Shown: piece after piece, positions 10,885 to 21,588 of the stretch | Position numbering within the stretch: position 1 is the stretch's first letter | Layout of the letters: each line of letters opens with the position of its first letter | Source: Muricea muricata | Lineage: Eukaryota > Cnidaria > Anthozoa > Malacalcyonacea > Plexauridae | DNA length: 64,000 nt | Direction of reading: 5' to 3' | Assembly: GCA_963855995.1 (NCBI GenBank) | Contig: OY979716.1 | Span: 21,777,321 to 21,841,320, forward strand | Made by a program: the position numbers and the translations under genes | Notes under the pieces: generated by a model | Databases searched by the model: none | Seen by the model: only the letters and a program-made list of their open reading frames with translations | Told to the model about the DNA's origin: nothing

Positions 10885-11451
10885 GGTAAGCAAAATGCTC
10901 CATCAATTTTTCGGATATCCGTTTTGCGGTTTCTTTACCCACATAAAGATTAAAATCGACAGAATAACTATTCATGCTGTCTGCCAAAACCCAGAATTTC
11001 AATCCCCACGTAGTAGTCTTATCTTTCGTGTATTGCCTAATCCCTGACATATACTTTGACTTCACCATATGTTCATCCACACACAACTTTTGGGATGGTT
11101 TATACAATAGGCCGCACCCTTCTTTTAAGATGCAAGGAACTCCCCTACCTTCCTTAACTTATTACTTGGAGTCTGGTGGGAAAGGTCAACAAGTAAAAAA
11201 ACAGAAAGAGCCTTATAACGTTCCCGAGTCAGTATCTTCCTCACCCACAAAGCATAGTAAATGGTTTTAATGTTCCAATACTTATTGGAGTGCCCAGTCA
11301 CCTTTACAAGCCCAAAGTAGATTACAGGAGCCATGTACTCTTCTATTTCCTTATTAGTTGTCTTTGTCCAGAACTCGTCCCAATCTACATAGGCCCTGGT
11401 GTACCCTCTAGTCCAAACTTTCATTAGTGCATAGGTATTAATATTGGTCAC
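10885..11451 (-). pseudogene. Second-family piggyBac transposase fragment with one frameshift
   Basis: The part at 11,125-11,451 encodes EFWTKTTNKEIEEYMAPVIY and the following N-terminal DDE_Tnp_1_7 segment through NKLRKVGEFL. After a one-base shift near 11,130, the frame resumes as EGCGLLYKPSQKLCVDEHMV, then a GIRQYTKDKTTTWGLKFWVL block and VDFNLYVGKE, covering the first catalytic Asp (VDEHMV). It ends at about 10,885, where hAT sequence begins. The remaining two catalytic Asp regions are missing. Confidence 0.8.
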
Positions 11452-11481
11452 AGTAGCACAACCATCTGTTTATAAGGCCCA

Positions 11482-11715
11482 TAATTATCAAATTAACAAC
11501 CCTTTTAACTGTTATGGTTGAAGCAAAACAGTGAATGTGCATCAAACCAGCACATAATAAACATCAAATAAGCAACCCATATAACTATGAGAGTTTGAGC
11601 AAAAATAGTGTAAGTGCATCAAACCAGCACATAATAATGATCAAATAAGCAACCCATATAACCATGAGGGTTTAAGCAGAATTAACGTAGGTGCATCAAA
11701 CCAGCACATAATATA
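11482..11715. repeat. Three 77-bp tandem repeats
   Basis: ATCAAACCAGCACATAATA recurs at 11,541, 11,618 and 11,695, giving a 77-bp period. Each unit also carries AGCAACCCATATAACTATGA. This is a short noncoding array next to the piggyBac fragment. Confidence 0.8.
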
Positions 11716-12393
11716 ACATACAAAGCCCTTATCAAGGCATATAATGAGATATATATGCACTATGGCAGCGACAAGTAAGTCCAGATGAATTTAATATGTT
11801 TAGCTCAAAAATCCGTTGTTGAATCCTGTTAAATCACGAATAAAGCTGATAGAATGTTTAAACTAACCTTGCTATTCCTTTGGCCAAGATTTTATGCACA
11901 AACAAGTTCATTATCTTCTCCATTTGTTAAATACCTGTACAAATATGTCCTTCGATTTTGTTCGCTTGTTGCTATGCTACCGCGCCGAAGAAGAACCGGA
12001 AGGAAGGCGGTTGGTGTGTCTTGTTTTAGATTTCAAAATGAATGTAATAAAGTGGAAATTGCACTTCGTGTCGTGCAATTTTGTAATCACGCGTTTGATT
12101 TCAGACCAAATTGCACTCCACTCAGTGCAATTACCATTATAAATACTCTCAGATGGGCATCTGCACAAACAAACGTAAAAGCAAGTACCAAGGACCTATA
12201 AAGCCAAGGACCTGTATGATAAACAGTTAACAAGTGGCAGAGCCTTCAAGATCGCTCCCTCATGGATTTTGGAACTGTATAAAAAACAAAACGGTCGATC
12301 AGGACTTTATTAGTAGTTAAATATCCTTTACAAAATGAGGCCAAAGCCATAAATACAAATTGATGACAAACAACAAAAACCAAGCTACCGTAC
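11716..12393. other. Noncoding stretch
   Basis: A 115-codon plus-strand reading frame (11,854-12,201) shows no motif and is not called. The octamer GTGCAATT and its complement recur around 12,060-12,140. No gene seen. Confidence 0.4.
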
Positions 12394-12915
12394 TTATAGT
12401 TTGTTAAGGGCTTTCAAGATCGCCCCGCGATAACTGCGGTACAAACGATACTGTCCTTGTGAGTTACAATGTACTCCATCCAAGGACAGCAAATTTACAT
12501 CACTACCAAAGTCACGGTGTTCCCAGAGAAATATGCCCGCTTCGTTTTCAAGCACAACGCACAAATACTGCCGTAGAATAGCAGCCTTGGCATTAAATGC
12601 TGCATTCGGCGCTGTGGAATGCGGTATTTTGCGATCAATAACCTGGCAAACCACAACAATTTTTACTCGAAGCTCGTCACGAAAAAAGCGTGCAAGCTCC
12701 TCGATACGAGAGCCTACAACCTCTGGAGAAAGATGACACAAATCGTTTGTGCCCAGTTCTAAAATTATGATGTCTGGTTGAATACTAGCAATAGCTGGAA
12801 TATCATATTTTCTCACTTTTTCCACTGTGCGACCGTCTGTGCCTTTTAAACAAACATAGACGCCAGATCCCGCCAAAGTAGAATAGGTGCAGCTATAGAA
12901 CCGCTGAATCAGCAT
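12394..12915 (-). CDS. SGNH/GDSL-type hydrolase-like ORF
   Basis: A 173-residue frame opens at an ATG (12,915) and reads through PDIIILELGTNDLCHLSPEV (block III-like GTND), ELARFF, IVVVCQVIDRKI, FNAKAAILRQYL and LDGVHCNSQGQYRLYRSYRG (block V-like D-x2-H). These match the SGNH hydrolase fold (esterase/acetylhydrolase-like). The GDS-type nucleophile block is absent: the frame begins with an unrelated short leader, so a 5' part encoded further upstream, or lost, is likely. SGNH domains are known as accessory domains in several retroelement groups, including Ngaro-type tyrosine-recombinase elements and CR1-like LINEs. Origin from such an element is inference. Confidence 0.7.
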   Translation of the reverse strand: MLIQRFYSCTYSTLAGSGVYVCLKGTDGRTVEKVRKYDIPAIASIQPDIIILELGTNDLCHLSPEVVGSRIEELARFFRDELRVKIVVVCQVIDRKIPHSTAPNAAFNAKAAILRQYLCVVLENEAGIFLWEHRDFGSDVNLLSLDGVHCNSQGQYRLYRSYRGAILKALNKL

Positions 12916-13905
12916 TTTTCAGGAGCTCTTACCCCTGTGAATTAGTTCCCAGGCCATCCGTGTGAGACAGGTGCGCGCGCATGCTGACCGGAGATACGTG
13001 TAAAACCAGTTTTTACTGGTTTGGGCTATTGTTTTGAGAGGAAAGACGTGATATTGTTTGGCTTTGGACGATAAAAATCATACAGTCGATGTTTAAGACA
13101 AACGTGTGCCATTTTTGTTAAAGTATATACTGATTTTTTATTTTTTTAACGTTACAACTGTGCAATGAGTATAAAGTATGAAAAACTACAGAAATGATTA
13201 TAAAAAGTTAAAACTACATAGAAATGTTTATATTTTTTTCCAACCGCAATATCCACATTCCAGAATATAATTCGCGTTTGTGGGAAGAATCGACGTTGCC
13301 TGAACTACGTTGATGCATTGGCGATGTATTGTTGTTCTGCAACATTGGGTTTTTGCCACTGCTTCGTCGTTTTTTTTCTTTTCAGACATAAAAAACATTG
13401 CTGTTCGCTAGGAAATATTGTTCTGCAATATGCACAGCGAACTGTTGTGCTACCAGTTTTTGTAATTGCGGTCGCCGCCAACGTTCAAAACTGCTGCAGT
13501 GAACTTTTTGGTTGCAGCAAGGTGTTACGAAGGTCCGTGGTTCTTTATCTTCAATTGTTTCCAAACAAAAATGGCACTCTTCGCTCTCCGTTACATTCTT
13601 ACATAAGATTCTAAAAAGCGATATTATCGTATTTGGTAAAATTTCTTCTGGTTCGGGGAAAGCTCCAACAATTTCCATACTTATTTTATACAGGTGTGAA
13701 GTATTGCATGTTTCAAAGTTTCCTGCGTGACATGTAGGTGGTTTGCTAATTATAATTTTGTGCGACACCGCTAACTACTGAACAACAGTAGGTATGGTGC
13801 AGGTATAGAACACTTACGTCAGCATTTTTTCAGGAGCTCTTACCCGTGTTAGTTAGTTACCAGGCTATGATGTGTATACCGTGGCGCGCGCATGTTGACC
13901 GGAAA
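12889..13905. repeat. Direct repeats flanking zinc-module copy 2
   Basis: About 75 bp around 12,890-12,970 (CAGGAGCTCTTACC, then CCAGGC, then GCGCGCGCATG) recurs at about 13,797-13,900. The zinc-module gene with its downstream flank lies between them. They could be remnants of the ends of a mobile element or simple duplicates. Confidence 0.4.
13228..13678 (-). pseudogene. Double zinc-module (RING-like) protein, copy 2
   Basis: From the ATG at 13,678 the frame reads MEIVGAFPEPEEILPNTI, then CHFCLETIEDKEP, TPCCNQKVH and FERW. After an apparent indel the next frame supplies RCAYCRTIF and CFLCLKRK. After another indel in a poly-A run it supplies QCCRTTIHRQC and, near the end, ECGYC. The ancestral protein thus had two successive modules, each C-x2-C ... 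CC-x(3-4)-H-x2-C/S ... C-x2-C. The same order and flanking DNA occur at 8.15-8.65 kb. Frameshifts make both copies non-functional as they stand, unless they are sequencing errors. Confidence 0.55.
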
Positions 13906-14156
13906 TACCTGCGCTATGCGTCAGGTTTTAATGACTTAGCAAAATCATCCATAGCTCATTACTGGGGGTGCCAAACTCAAATATCCTAGTCCCTTGCACA
14001 ACTAATAGTTTCCTCAATACTCAGTGAAAATTTCAAGTCAATAGCTTGTATAGTTTTTGAGATATCACAAAAACAAATTCGGAAAAGACCTAAAAACGAG
14101 ACTTTGAGAAAATCAGTTTCAAAGTTTACTGTCACTGACCAGCTTTAGTACAAAGC
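13906..14156. other. Noncoding flank of the Mutator-like element
   Basis: No gene seen. The sequence lies immediately 3' of the transposase stop and probably contains the element's 3' end, but no clear inverted partner to 16,391-16,402 was found. Confidence 0.3.
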
Positions 14157-16015
14157 TCAAAATCCTCCAGCTTCATACTGGGTGCCTTCTTGTTCTTCCA
14201 GATTGTCAATGTAGCCTTTCTTCCTTTGTCTTATTTTTTTTCTTTTGTTCTTGTGCCCCTCTGAGCTCTTACGGGTGGAATGGCGGAGACGATCATAGTC
14301 CAGTTTCTTGCACGCTTTCCTGGAGTGACTTCCAGCATTGATGCCAAGGTTTTGTAACACCTCAGTTAGGGTTGTAGCACCATTGTTGAATGCTGCAACA
14401 GCTAAAAAAGTGGCTAACTCCACAGTTGTCAGGCTTGAGTGAGTCTCTTTAGTGGCACGCTGCCAAATCAAAGCGTTCAATGCCTCATTTTGATTCTGTG
14501 TACCACCATGCAGGCAAGAAGACAGTAGCTCACTCTTACTTAGATCCTTGAATGCTGGCAATATGGAATTTGAAACTGCTTCAGGTAAAGGATGACTGTG
14601 TGAATATTCTGATGTGTCATTCTTGGCCAAAGCTCTTTGATACCCACACCAACTCTTTTCTCCTGAAGGACAAAATTTGTGGTCTGGTTTCTGATCAGTT
14701 GATCTTGTATGGTGCCATATTGCCATGACAGCCTTCTCCATATCTTTGATGCTATGGGTGTTATTTCTAATGGCTTTCCCATAATACACCTGAAGATTAT
14801 CAATTACTTTGTCCGTCAGTCTACCCCGGCCACCGATACTCTTACCATCACCAAGTTTGGTTTTTCCTAAGCGCTTCTTCAGGGAACGGAGTCTTGACCC
14901 CATTCTCTTTTAGACATGACCAACACATTCAAGTTTGGCAACTACTTTCTCCCCATAGACAGATGCTTCTGTAAGCTCATTATAGGCTTTACTGTCACCA
15001 TCACCAAGAAACTCCATATACCGCAAGTCATATTGTTCAACTGATCTCTCAAAAATCCGTACACAACCAGCTGCATCCATTGCACCTGATGAGCCCTCAA
15101 AGTTAGCATGGCATTTGTGCTGATGACCATCCCACCAGTGCTCAAATTCTTTCGTCTTTTCTTTACCTCTCCAACCAATACACTCTCTGCATTCTTTAGA
15201 CATTACTTCAATATCCAACACTTTGCCCGTAGTCAAAGAAATGCCGCTAACAACTTCATATGCAGATGAGAATCCTCTTCGCCTCCAGGTTCCATCAGCA
15301 GAAATTCCAATGTCATACACAGAATCATCTTCAGGCTCATAATAATGTTTTACTTCCTCAGCTGCACTCTTCATACTCTCCTTAGCAACAACTTCAGCAG
15401 CTCCATGGATAGCTTTCACATGTTCACTGCATGCATTTGCATTCATTAGTGACAACATGTTCATCACAACACAAAATTTCACCAGTCCTGTGTGGCCAAC
15501 TCCAATATTTCTCATAGCCAACACTGCTCTTCGATTCACTTCAAATGCTTTGGAAGTATTGTTCACTCGACTTGACGTGAAGAAATCCAAAGAGTATGCA
15601 CACATTAGGGCAGAACACTTCAATGAGAGCTGTGAAGCAAGGCCCATTTTGGCATTCAAGTTTCCTTCAAAACAATGTGACCGCATTTACATTTGGGGCA
15701 GATAAGGGCCTCGAAAACAGACATCAAAATAGCAATGTCTATAAGTCTGAATCCATCATCACATATATTTTCATCCTCGCTTGATGATTCATCGGGAATT
15801 TTTCGTTTTGATGCAGGTAACGACCTAAATTCCTCCGCAACGCTCGTGGATGCTGTGTTGTCTTCGCTCGAAGAACTCGTGTTGTGCTCAGTTTCTTCTA
15901 CTTTGTTTTCCTCAGAAACCTCAGATGAATCCAAGGTTTGTGCTTTTAGAAAGCGATTTCCATGAAACTTTCGTTTCTTACCTGTCGCTGGTACAAATTT
16001 TCTTTTAGGAGGCAT
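14157..16015 (-). pseudogene. Mutator-like (Kolobok-like) transposase, one frameshift and one in-frame stop
   Basis: The ATG at 16,015 opens MPPKRKFVPATGKKRK, a basic then Ser/Glu-rich N-terminus, followed by ICPKCKCG. A one-base shift near 15,665 then leads into the long core: MGLASQLSLKC, ISADGTWRRRGFSS, TGKVLDIEVMSKECRECIGW, FEGSSGAMDAAGCVRIFERS and LRYMEFLGDGDSKAYNE, ending ECVGHV. A TAA at 14,910-14,912 interrupts the frame. The same frame continues at once as KRMGSRLRSLKKRLG and runs through FCPSGEKSWCGY, GGTQNQNEALNALIW and a Lys/Arg-rich tail. ADGTW and GDGDSK carry the expected catalytic Asp residues. The domain is the one usually called the Mutator-like transposase domain in animal proteins; repeat databases may file it under Kolobok. 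Only two lesions separate it from an open frame. Confidence 0.85.
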
Positions 16016-16024
16016 TTTCAACAA

Positions 16025-16594
16025 AATTTCTCAAAGTATAACTCACTATATAACTCACTCAGTCTTTCAATTTCAGCATATGGCATGTTTTTGCTTTGTA
16101 GCCAGGCAATGATATTTAAGCTAGATACCAGGCTCTTATAGAAACACACTCTCTGGCGTAAGAAAACTACTATGGTGCACACAGAACGTTTAATATGGTC
16201 GTTTTTAAAAAACTAACTTCACGTTGCCATGGCAACCTGTTCAAAATTTAACGACGTGCATCATAAAGTCTCTTATAAAAAGCGTAAATCACTTTTTCTC
16301 TTTAAAAAACGAATTGTGTATGATAGTTTAAAGGTTAAACATTGAAAAAATACCATTTTTGAAAAATTCAATTTTTCCCGATATTTTTCCTATCGAGCCA
16401 CCTTAAGGACATTTTACGGTACATAAACTAATTGAATAAGACTTCACCAATTACTCTGTAAAAGACAAGTAAAATAATGTTAATATTTCAAGCTTGTAAG
16501 AGATGATATAGTTTATTAAGGAAATACATACGCCATTAAATTTAACCAAAAAGTGGGGTTTTTAAATAATTCGTCCGTTTCCGGATCAGGAGCT
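16025..16594. other. 5' flank of the Mutator-like gene with a candidate element end
   Basis: No gene seen. At 16,391-16,406 the string TATCGAGCCACC is followed by TTAA, a plausible terminus next to a TTAA target, as in Kolobok-type elements. The matching opposite end was not found in the window. Confidence 0.3.
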
Positions 16595-16823
16595 CTAAAA
16601 CGAAAACAATGAACTGTCAGACTTCACGTTACAAAATAATGCTGCGAAATTAATTATTCTTATGCATAAAACAATATAGGTGTATGCTAAGACTTGCTTG
16701 CATGTGGGGCAGGAAAATGCTTCATTAAAATTTAGAAGGAATTGTTCCATTTCGTTAGCATGCAGCACATGTCCGCATGCCGGTTTTACTATAAACCCAT
16801 TACACAGGAAACATGTATCTAAA
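16595..16823 (-). CDS. Single RING-type zinc-finger exon
   Basis: After the acceptor TTTTAG at about 16,824 the frame reads DTCFLCNGFIVKPACGHVLH, then NFNEAFSCPTCKQ. The pattern C-x2-C ... C-G-H-x2-H ... C-P-x-C is a classic RING. It may be a terminal exon of a small transposon-carried E3-like protein. It differs from the double zinc-module genes at 8 and 13 kb. The true 3' end is unclear; the frame stays open to 16,595. Confidence 0.5.
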
Positions 16824-16925
16824 ATATGAGAAAAAAACAATGAGATTTTACTTTATGGTTAATAAATATTTTCCGTTTTTCCATATTTATGTTAATAATT
16901 TGTTCACGTATGTAGTTATAAGTGT

Positions 16926-17410
16926 CTAAAAGATAAAAAATGAAAGTGGACTTATAGAACTGGATTTCGTATTAATGCGGATCTGCAAACCTCTCGCAAA
17001 ACAACCTGGGCGATCTCGCCAATGTGGCATTGACTCAATGTATAATTTTTTTACCCTGGTGTTTCTATCTGGATACTGATGCCCAAACGAGACACAAGAA
17101 AGACAAAATGCACCATCCAAGCTAGGAGAGTAGCACAACCATAGATAATCTTCAAACCATTTATGAAGAAAAGATCTGACATTATTTTGTTGGAAATACA
17201 AAAGATTTGTCAGGCTTAAAAAGATGTTGTGATAGTTCTAATAACTGAGATTCATTCATTTTAACAGCCTTTGATCTAAAATATGCCCTGTATAAATACT
17301 CAGGTCTTAAAATTAGTGGTACAAGTGTTGGTTCTTGGCTTGTAACAGGCTTTACATTAGATTCTTGTGGTGGTACCTGTAATTTAGGGACAGCCGTACT
17401 TCACCCAGCT
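16926..17410 (-). pseudogene. hAT transposase N-terminal TTF-type zinc-finger fragment
   Basis: One frame gives a leader ending ELSQHLFKPDKSFVFPTK. A shift near 17,200 leads into NNVRSFLHKWFEDYLWLCYS, then SLDGAFCLSCVSFGHQ. The SLDGAFCLSC block is the hallmark of the TTF-type finger at the start of ZMYM-like hAT transposases. It ends abruptly near 16,970 and no core follows downstream, so it is a truncated copy. It is unlikely to belong with 18.2-18.9 kb, because the finger would then lie on the wrong side. Confidence 0.65.
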
Positions 17411-18158
17411 GTACTAGGTAAAGATTTATTGGAAGAGATAAAGGAAAGTAGTTGAAAAAAGGAGAAAATTTTATAAGTTTTAATGTTTTGATGTTTTTTT
17501 TTCCAATTGGCTGTGAACATATGTCACCGTGGCTAAAAGCTTCCTTTTTTGTTGTTTTTTTTATTAAGAACCATAGGAACAAAGTGATTTGGTTTAAAAA
17601 AATGGACTTACAGGTATGGTAATGAACTAAATAAAATATGTAGGTCATCAGCAGGAGCTGACGAAGGCACACAAGGGGCAATTTGTTGGTTAAATAATAA
17701 CTTATATTTAAGTTCCCCACAAGCCGGATGAAGAGAAATAATGTTTCTGTTTACCACACTAGAGACAGCAAGCACGCAAAGAAAAACTAGACCATTTTTT
17801 GTTTTTACAGTTAGAAATTGCTTCAGCTCTAACTAAACTATCGCCTGTGAAACCCATGTCTAAACTCTCTACCGAAACTGACATAGGCAAAAGATTTCTT
17901 GTATCGATGAATACCTTTTCTTTGTGAACACAAAAGGTCGAAACAAAACAAGGGTGGTTCGAGTAAAATGATGCATTTTAAAGTAATTCAACTGATACCG
18001 TTACTCTCAAGACTTCCATCAGCGAGTTGTTTCCCACCATATCCAACGAAGCAGAGCTGTACAAGCAGTCTCCAGTGGGCTCTGATCTAAAATATTATTG
18101 AATGAAGAACGAGCTAAAATAAAGAATGATATAACCTCCAAACATAATATTGTGTCAT
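17411..18158. other. Low-information stretch between hAT fragments
   Basis: No recognisable gene. A 122-codon minus-strand frame at 17,352-17,720 is Lys/Leu/Phe-rich with no motif, and I leave it uncalled. Confidence 0.3.
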
Positions 18159-18960
18159 CTAATAAACAGTAATAATCGGATCGTAATACAACTGTGACCG
18201 TGTTATCAAAGCGAAATCTTTCTTTAAACTATTTATCAAGTGAGTTCCACCCATTATATCTGTACCTTTTCCTTGCAACAGCTGTGTCACAGGTAAAGTT
18301 ACATCAAGAACATGTCTGGTAATTACTAGAACTACTATAAAATCAAAATTAATTGCACGGTTTAAATGAGTAAGTGCGTCACTAGCACGAGAAGAGTTAA
18401 AATTTTCTCCTCGGCATAAGCTGTATGTGAAGAGTGTGGAAAAGTGGCACAAAAAGCTCTTGAAAAGTGTCTACACCTTCAACATGCACAACCCATTTGC
18501 TCCTGCAAACATCTACAAGCTTGGCGTTAATCTACAAGCGTGGCGTTTCCTTAATATTCTCTTCGAAAGGCATGTTACGAGTCTGAGCAATTCTTATAAT
18601 GTGAGAGACCTCGTTTACATGCGTAAACATATGCTTGGTCTCTATTATACCCAAAGAATCATATACTGACAAATTCAGCCCATGACTAAAACAAGGAGTA
18701 TACAGAGCTTTAGGGTTGAGTCTCAATATATGTGCAGCTAGTCCATTAATTTGCCAGCAAGAGCACCTGCACCATAATACCCTTGCCCTCTGCAATTTTC
18801 AACTGACAGTGTTAGAGTACCTCGTGCTTCTAAAATAAACTTTGCAAGGTTAGCATTAGTTAAAACCCATTTGCATTGAATAAAAAAGAAATCATCCCTG
18901 ACATCAATTTTAGAGTCAACAAAACGCAAGACAAGAGACATCTGTTCCTTATGTGACGCT
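18159..18960 (-). pseudogene. hAT-superfamily transposase, core to C-terminal part, frameshifted
   Basis: Successive minus-strand frames give MSLVLRFVDSKIDVRDDFFF and ENCRGQGYYGAGALAGK, then INGLAAHILRLNPKALYTPC, FSHGLNLSVYDSLG and a C-terminal segment with NFDFIVVLVITRHVLDVTLP and VTQLLQGKGTDIMGG. This follows the order of the hAT core after the LADE motif. At least two frame changes (near 18,750 and 18,480) break it, and the N-terminal part is missing. It is related to, but distinct from, the fragment at 10.3-10.9 kb. Confidence 0.7.
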
Positions 18961-19052
18961 TCAGCTCAGCAGCTTGATCTGCTACGATGAAAAATTACTT
19001 ACTTTCTTTATTTCTACTCTCAAGAAAAAACATCAATTCTACACAAGTTTAA

Positions 19053-20298
19053 TTAATACCTGTCATAGCGACCGTCAAACTGCAGGACGCTTGCGCACAG
19101 TTCACAGCCACAGTTCGTTAAGATGTTAGTGTATTCCAAGTACTGGTTGTCTTTCTGCTTTTCTTCCAATCCCTCGAACGTTTCTTGCGCGTTACGATCA
19201 TCTTCGTCCTCTTGGTCATTTTTCTTCACTGCATATTTTACCATGGTGCCGATGATGTGGTGTAGGCAATTTGAGACACCATTGTTTCTCGAGTTATATA
19301 ATAGAATTAACTTTGAAAATTCCGTCGTCCTTCAATCCTCGCGCGATTCTAGCCAGTTATTTTGCATCTCTTTCAGAGCAATGACAAGTCGGCAATCCAA
19401 CACCTCCCACGAGTCCATAAGTTCCCAGAACATTTCTAATTCCGTGCTCTCTGGCTGCTGATCTTTGCGCGTCTTACACAAATCTTGAATCATGCTAACA
19501 GCTTTGACTTCCTTGTTGATCTGCCATCGAGCGCGAATCGGCTGGCGTGGTTTTTCGTCTTCGCTACTATTAGCTTCCGATTGCATGGGTTCGATTTGTA
19601 CGGGTTGCATTTGAACAGTTTCGATCTGTTGCGTCGGCAGCGATTCTAGCTCGGGTTGGTCAATTTGGTTAGGTGACAGCTGGGAGGTGGTTGGTTCAAT
19701 TGTTGTTGCTGGTCTCTTGGCTGCTGGGGGGGGGGGGGGGAAGGGGTTTACATCATCGGGTTGGGTTGGAGCAGCTGTGTTTCGCTTGTGGCTGGGTTTG
19801 ATCTTTTTTGGCTCGATTCAGTTGCTGCCTTCCCGTCACCTTTGCTTTTCGCAAGCAACCTGTTTTAGAAAAATACATATGTTAAACTTTAAAATAATGA
19901 CGCAAGAAGTGTGCTAAAATCTTTTTAATTTTTGTGTTTTTTACCTGGGGATCTCTCGCCGAAACCCTTTGTCGTTGCCGACTCCTCTGCACAAGATGGT
20001 GATTGCGAGCTGCTAAACGAAGCGGTTGCTGGACACCGTGGTGGGGTTTTCAATTTCCTGTCGAGGGATTCGCTTTTGAAAATTGCTATGTTCAATACAA
20101 AATTCATTAAACGCGCAATTCATGCGTTAATCAACATTCATAAATGACAGGCTTACCGTGTTGCCTGGAAAACAGCGATACGTAGAACTGATTTGATCGT
20201 TGCAGCAATTGATGAAATTTTTCATGTTCTTGTAAACATTTAGCATTTTTTGCTATCGATTGAAATATATTGTCCAAATATTCTTCCGCGACTAGCCT
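19053..20298 (-). CDS. Unidentified multi-exon gene (approximate span)
   Basis: The minus strand shows three exon-like blocks with good splice sites. Exon 1 begins MDVRLVAEEYLDNIFQSIAK near 20,305 and ends SLFSRQH at a CACG|GTAAGC donor near 20,154. Exon 2 (about 19,944-20,091) runs from AACATAG|CAATTTTC to CCCCAG|GTAAAA and is Ser/Pro-rich. Exon 3 starts after AAAACAG near 19,858 and reads through a Pro run made by 15 consecutive C's. It contains IRARWQINKEVKAVSMIQDL and MFWELMDSWEVLDCRLVIAL. A further acidic block with CGCELC lies at 19,053-19,244. A frame conflict in exon 3 upstream of the Pro run (TGA in the downstream frame) means the run length may have slipped. I do not recognise the protein. 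Its neighbours are all transposon genes. Confidence 0.35.
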
Positions 20299-20325
20299 GA
20301 CGTCCATGACGCTCCACCGCAACAC

Positions 20326-20608
20326 AGCACACAGCCGTGCCGGCCGGCACGCCGAACATTTATATACGCGACTAAAATAAACGCACCCGTGATTGGATAA
20401 AACCGTTAACGTGACTTAGCTGCCTCGACCTTTGTGCACAAGTAGTTTTCAAGTTATTAGGTTTTAGGTAACGGCCGCTGCCAAAAATACAAATTTTGAG
20501 AAAACGGCCAACAAAGTTTTATAAAGCATGCACAAGTGTTTTTCAGATGTTGTGTTCTATTAAAGGTATTTAAAAACTAATGCCAAACCTTGTTGGCCAC
20601 CTCTAATG
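20326..20608. other. Short noncoding interval
   Basis: No gene seen. It separates the unidentified gene's start from the end of the second Mutator-like fragment. A GC-rich patch (CCGTGCCGGCCGGCACGCCG) lies at about 20,335-20,353 and could belong to the gene's 5' region. Confidence 0.3.
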
Positions 20609-21300
20609 TTATTTCATCAGTAATTGAGCAAGTGGAGCATTGTCACTGCTATCTGAACTGTCTGAATCAGTTTCAGCCAGAAGCTGAGCAAGTGGTATGT
20701 TGTCCTCATCACTTGAGCAATGAGCTTGTCCCAATGGATCAGCTTCATTATATTTTCCACTGGAATAGGAGGGCTCACCTTCTTCATTCTGCTGTTGAGC
20801 TGCCAATTTAGCTTCCCTTATCTTTCTTCTTTCTTTTTGCTTTACTGATTCTTTTCGAATGGATCGAGTAATTCGGGATTTATCTTTCTTCGCACTCCCT
20901 TTGTCTGTGAATTCTCCTGGAGGAATATTAGCAGCTCTCATCACATCATGCCTTGAGCTTGCACCAGAATTAAAATGCAATATTGCTGACATGGCAGCCA
21001 TCTCTACAGATTTAAGGCCTTTATAGTGATGCTTTGGAGCTCTGTTCCAGACAAGGCCGTTGATACTTTCATTGGCATTTTGTGAATAACCTGGTAGACA
21101 CCGAAGTAGCAGTGAATAGTCACTTAGTCTTGTGAATTCTGGCAACAGTAAATCTAGGAAAACTTCATCCAAATGGTGATCTTTTCTTTTAAATGTGTCA
21201 TTTCGTTGATATGAACACCAGCTATCTACTCCCTCCGGGCAATACTTGTGTCTTTCTGTTTCATCGCTAATTTCACATGTATGATACAGTACTGCCTTAA
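20609..21300 (-). pseudogene. Second Mutator-like transposase, C-terminal part
   Basis: The frame, readable from about 21,300, gives TCEISDETERHKYCPEGVDS with WCSYQ, then LDLLLPEFTRLSDYSLLLRC, GYSQNANESINGLVWNRAPK and EMAAMSAILHFNSGAS. A Lys/Arg-rich segment and an acidic tail with repeats of NAPLAQLL/NIPLAQLL close it. It lines up with the C-terminal half of the transposase at 14.2-14.9 kb (CPSG..SWCGY, TQNQNEALNALIWQR). The catalytic front half is absent. No lesion is visible inside the fragment. Confidence 0.75.
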
Positions 21301-21402
21301 ATAATTGTGATAATCTAATACTTCTTCAGTGCTCTCCTGTTAAATATTCATAGCAAATTGATAATAGAGTTATGCTTAAAACAAGGTGTCTTACCTTATT
21401 GC

Positions 21403-21588
21403 TGTGGACTCGGCTTTCACGTTGTCCAGCTCTTTCAAAAGCACGTCATCCGCCATTCGAACGAACGCATCGTCATTCGAGTCAAACGCAGCTTCAACTC
21501 CCTCCCATTTTAAAATACTGTTGAGTGTAAACTTGCAACTCAATTTTACTGATGCGAACCCAAACTTAAGAGCACGTTCTCAATAACA
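21403..21588 (-). CDS. Candidate exon of unknown gene
   Basis: An open minus-strand frame reads FGFASVKLSCKFTLNSILKW, then EAAFDSNDDAFVRMADDVLL, and ends at a strong donor (ATAAG|GTAAGAC) near 21,403. It could be a 5' exon linked to the Mutator-like fragment, although simple joining meets a stop in the next block. The evidence is the donor and the protein-like composition only. Confidence 0.25.

Noticed and set aside
11854-12201. 115-codon plus-strand ORF
   Set aside because: No motif; three overlapping frames of similar length are open here, so it is likely chance in a moderately GC-rich patch.
16926-18960. One continuous hAT gene from 17.4 to 18.9 kb
   Set aside because: The N-terminal zinc finger lies downstream (3') of the core on the same strand, so they cannot be one colinear gene; two separate fragments are called.
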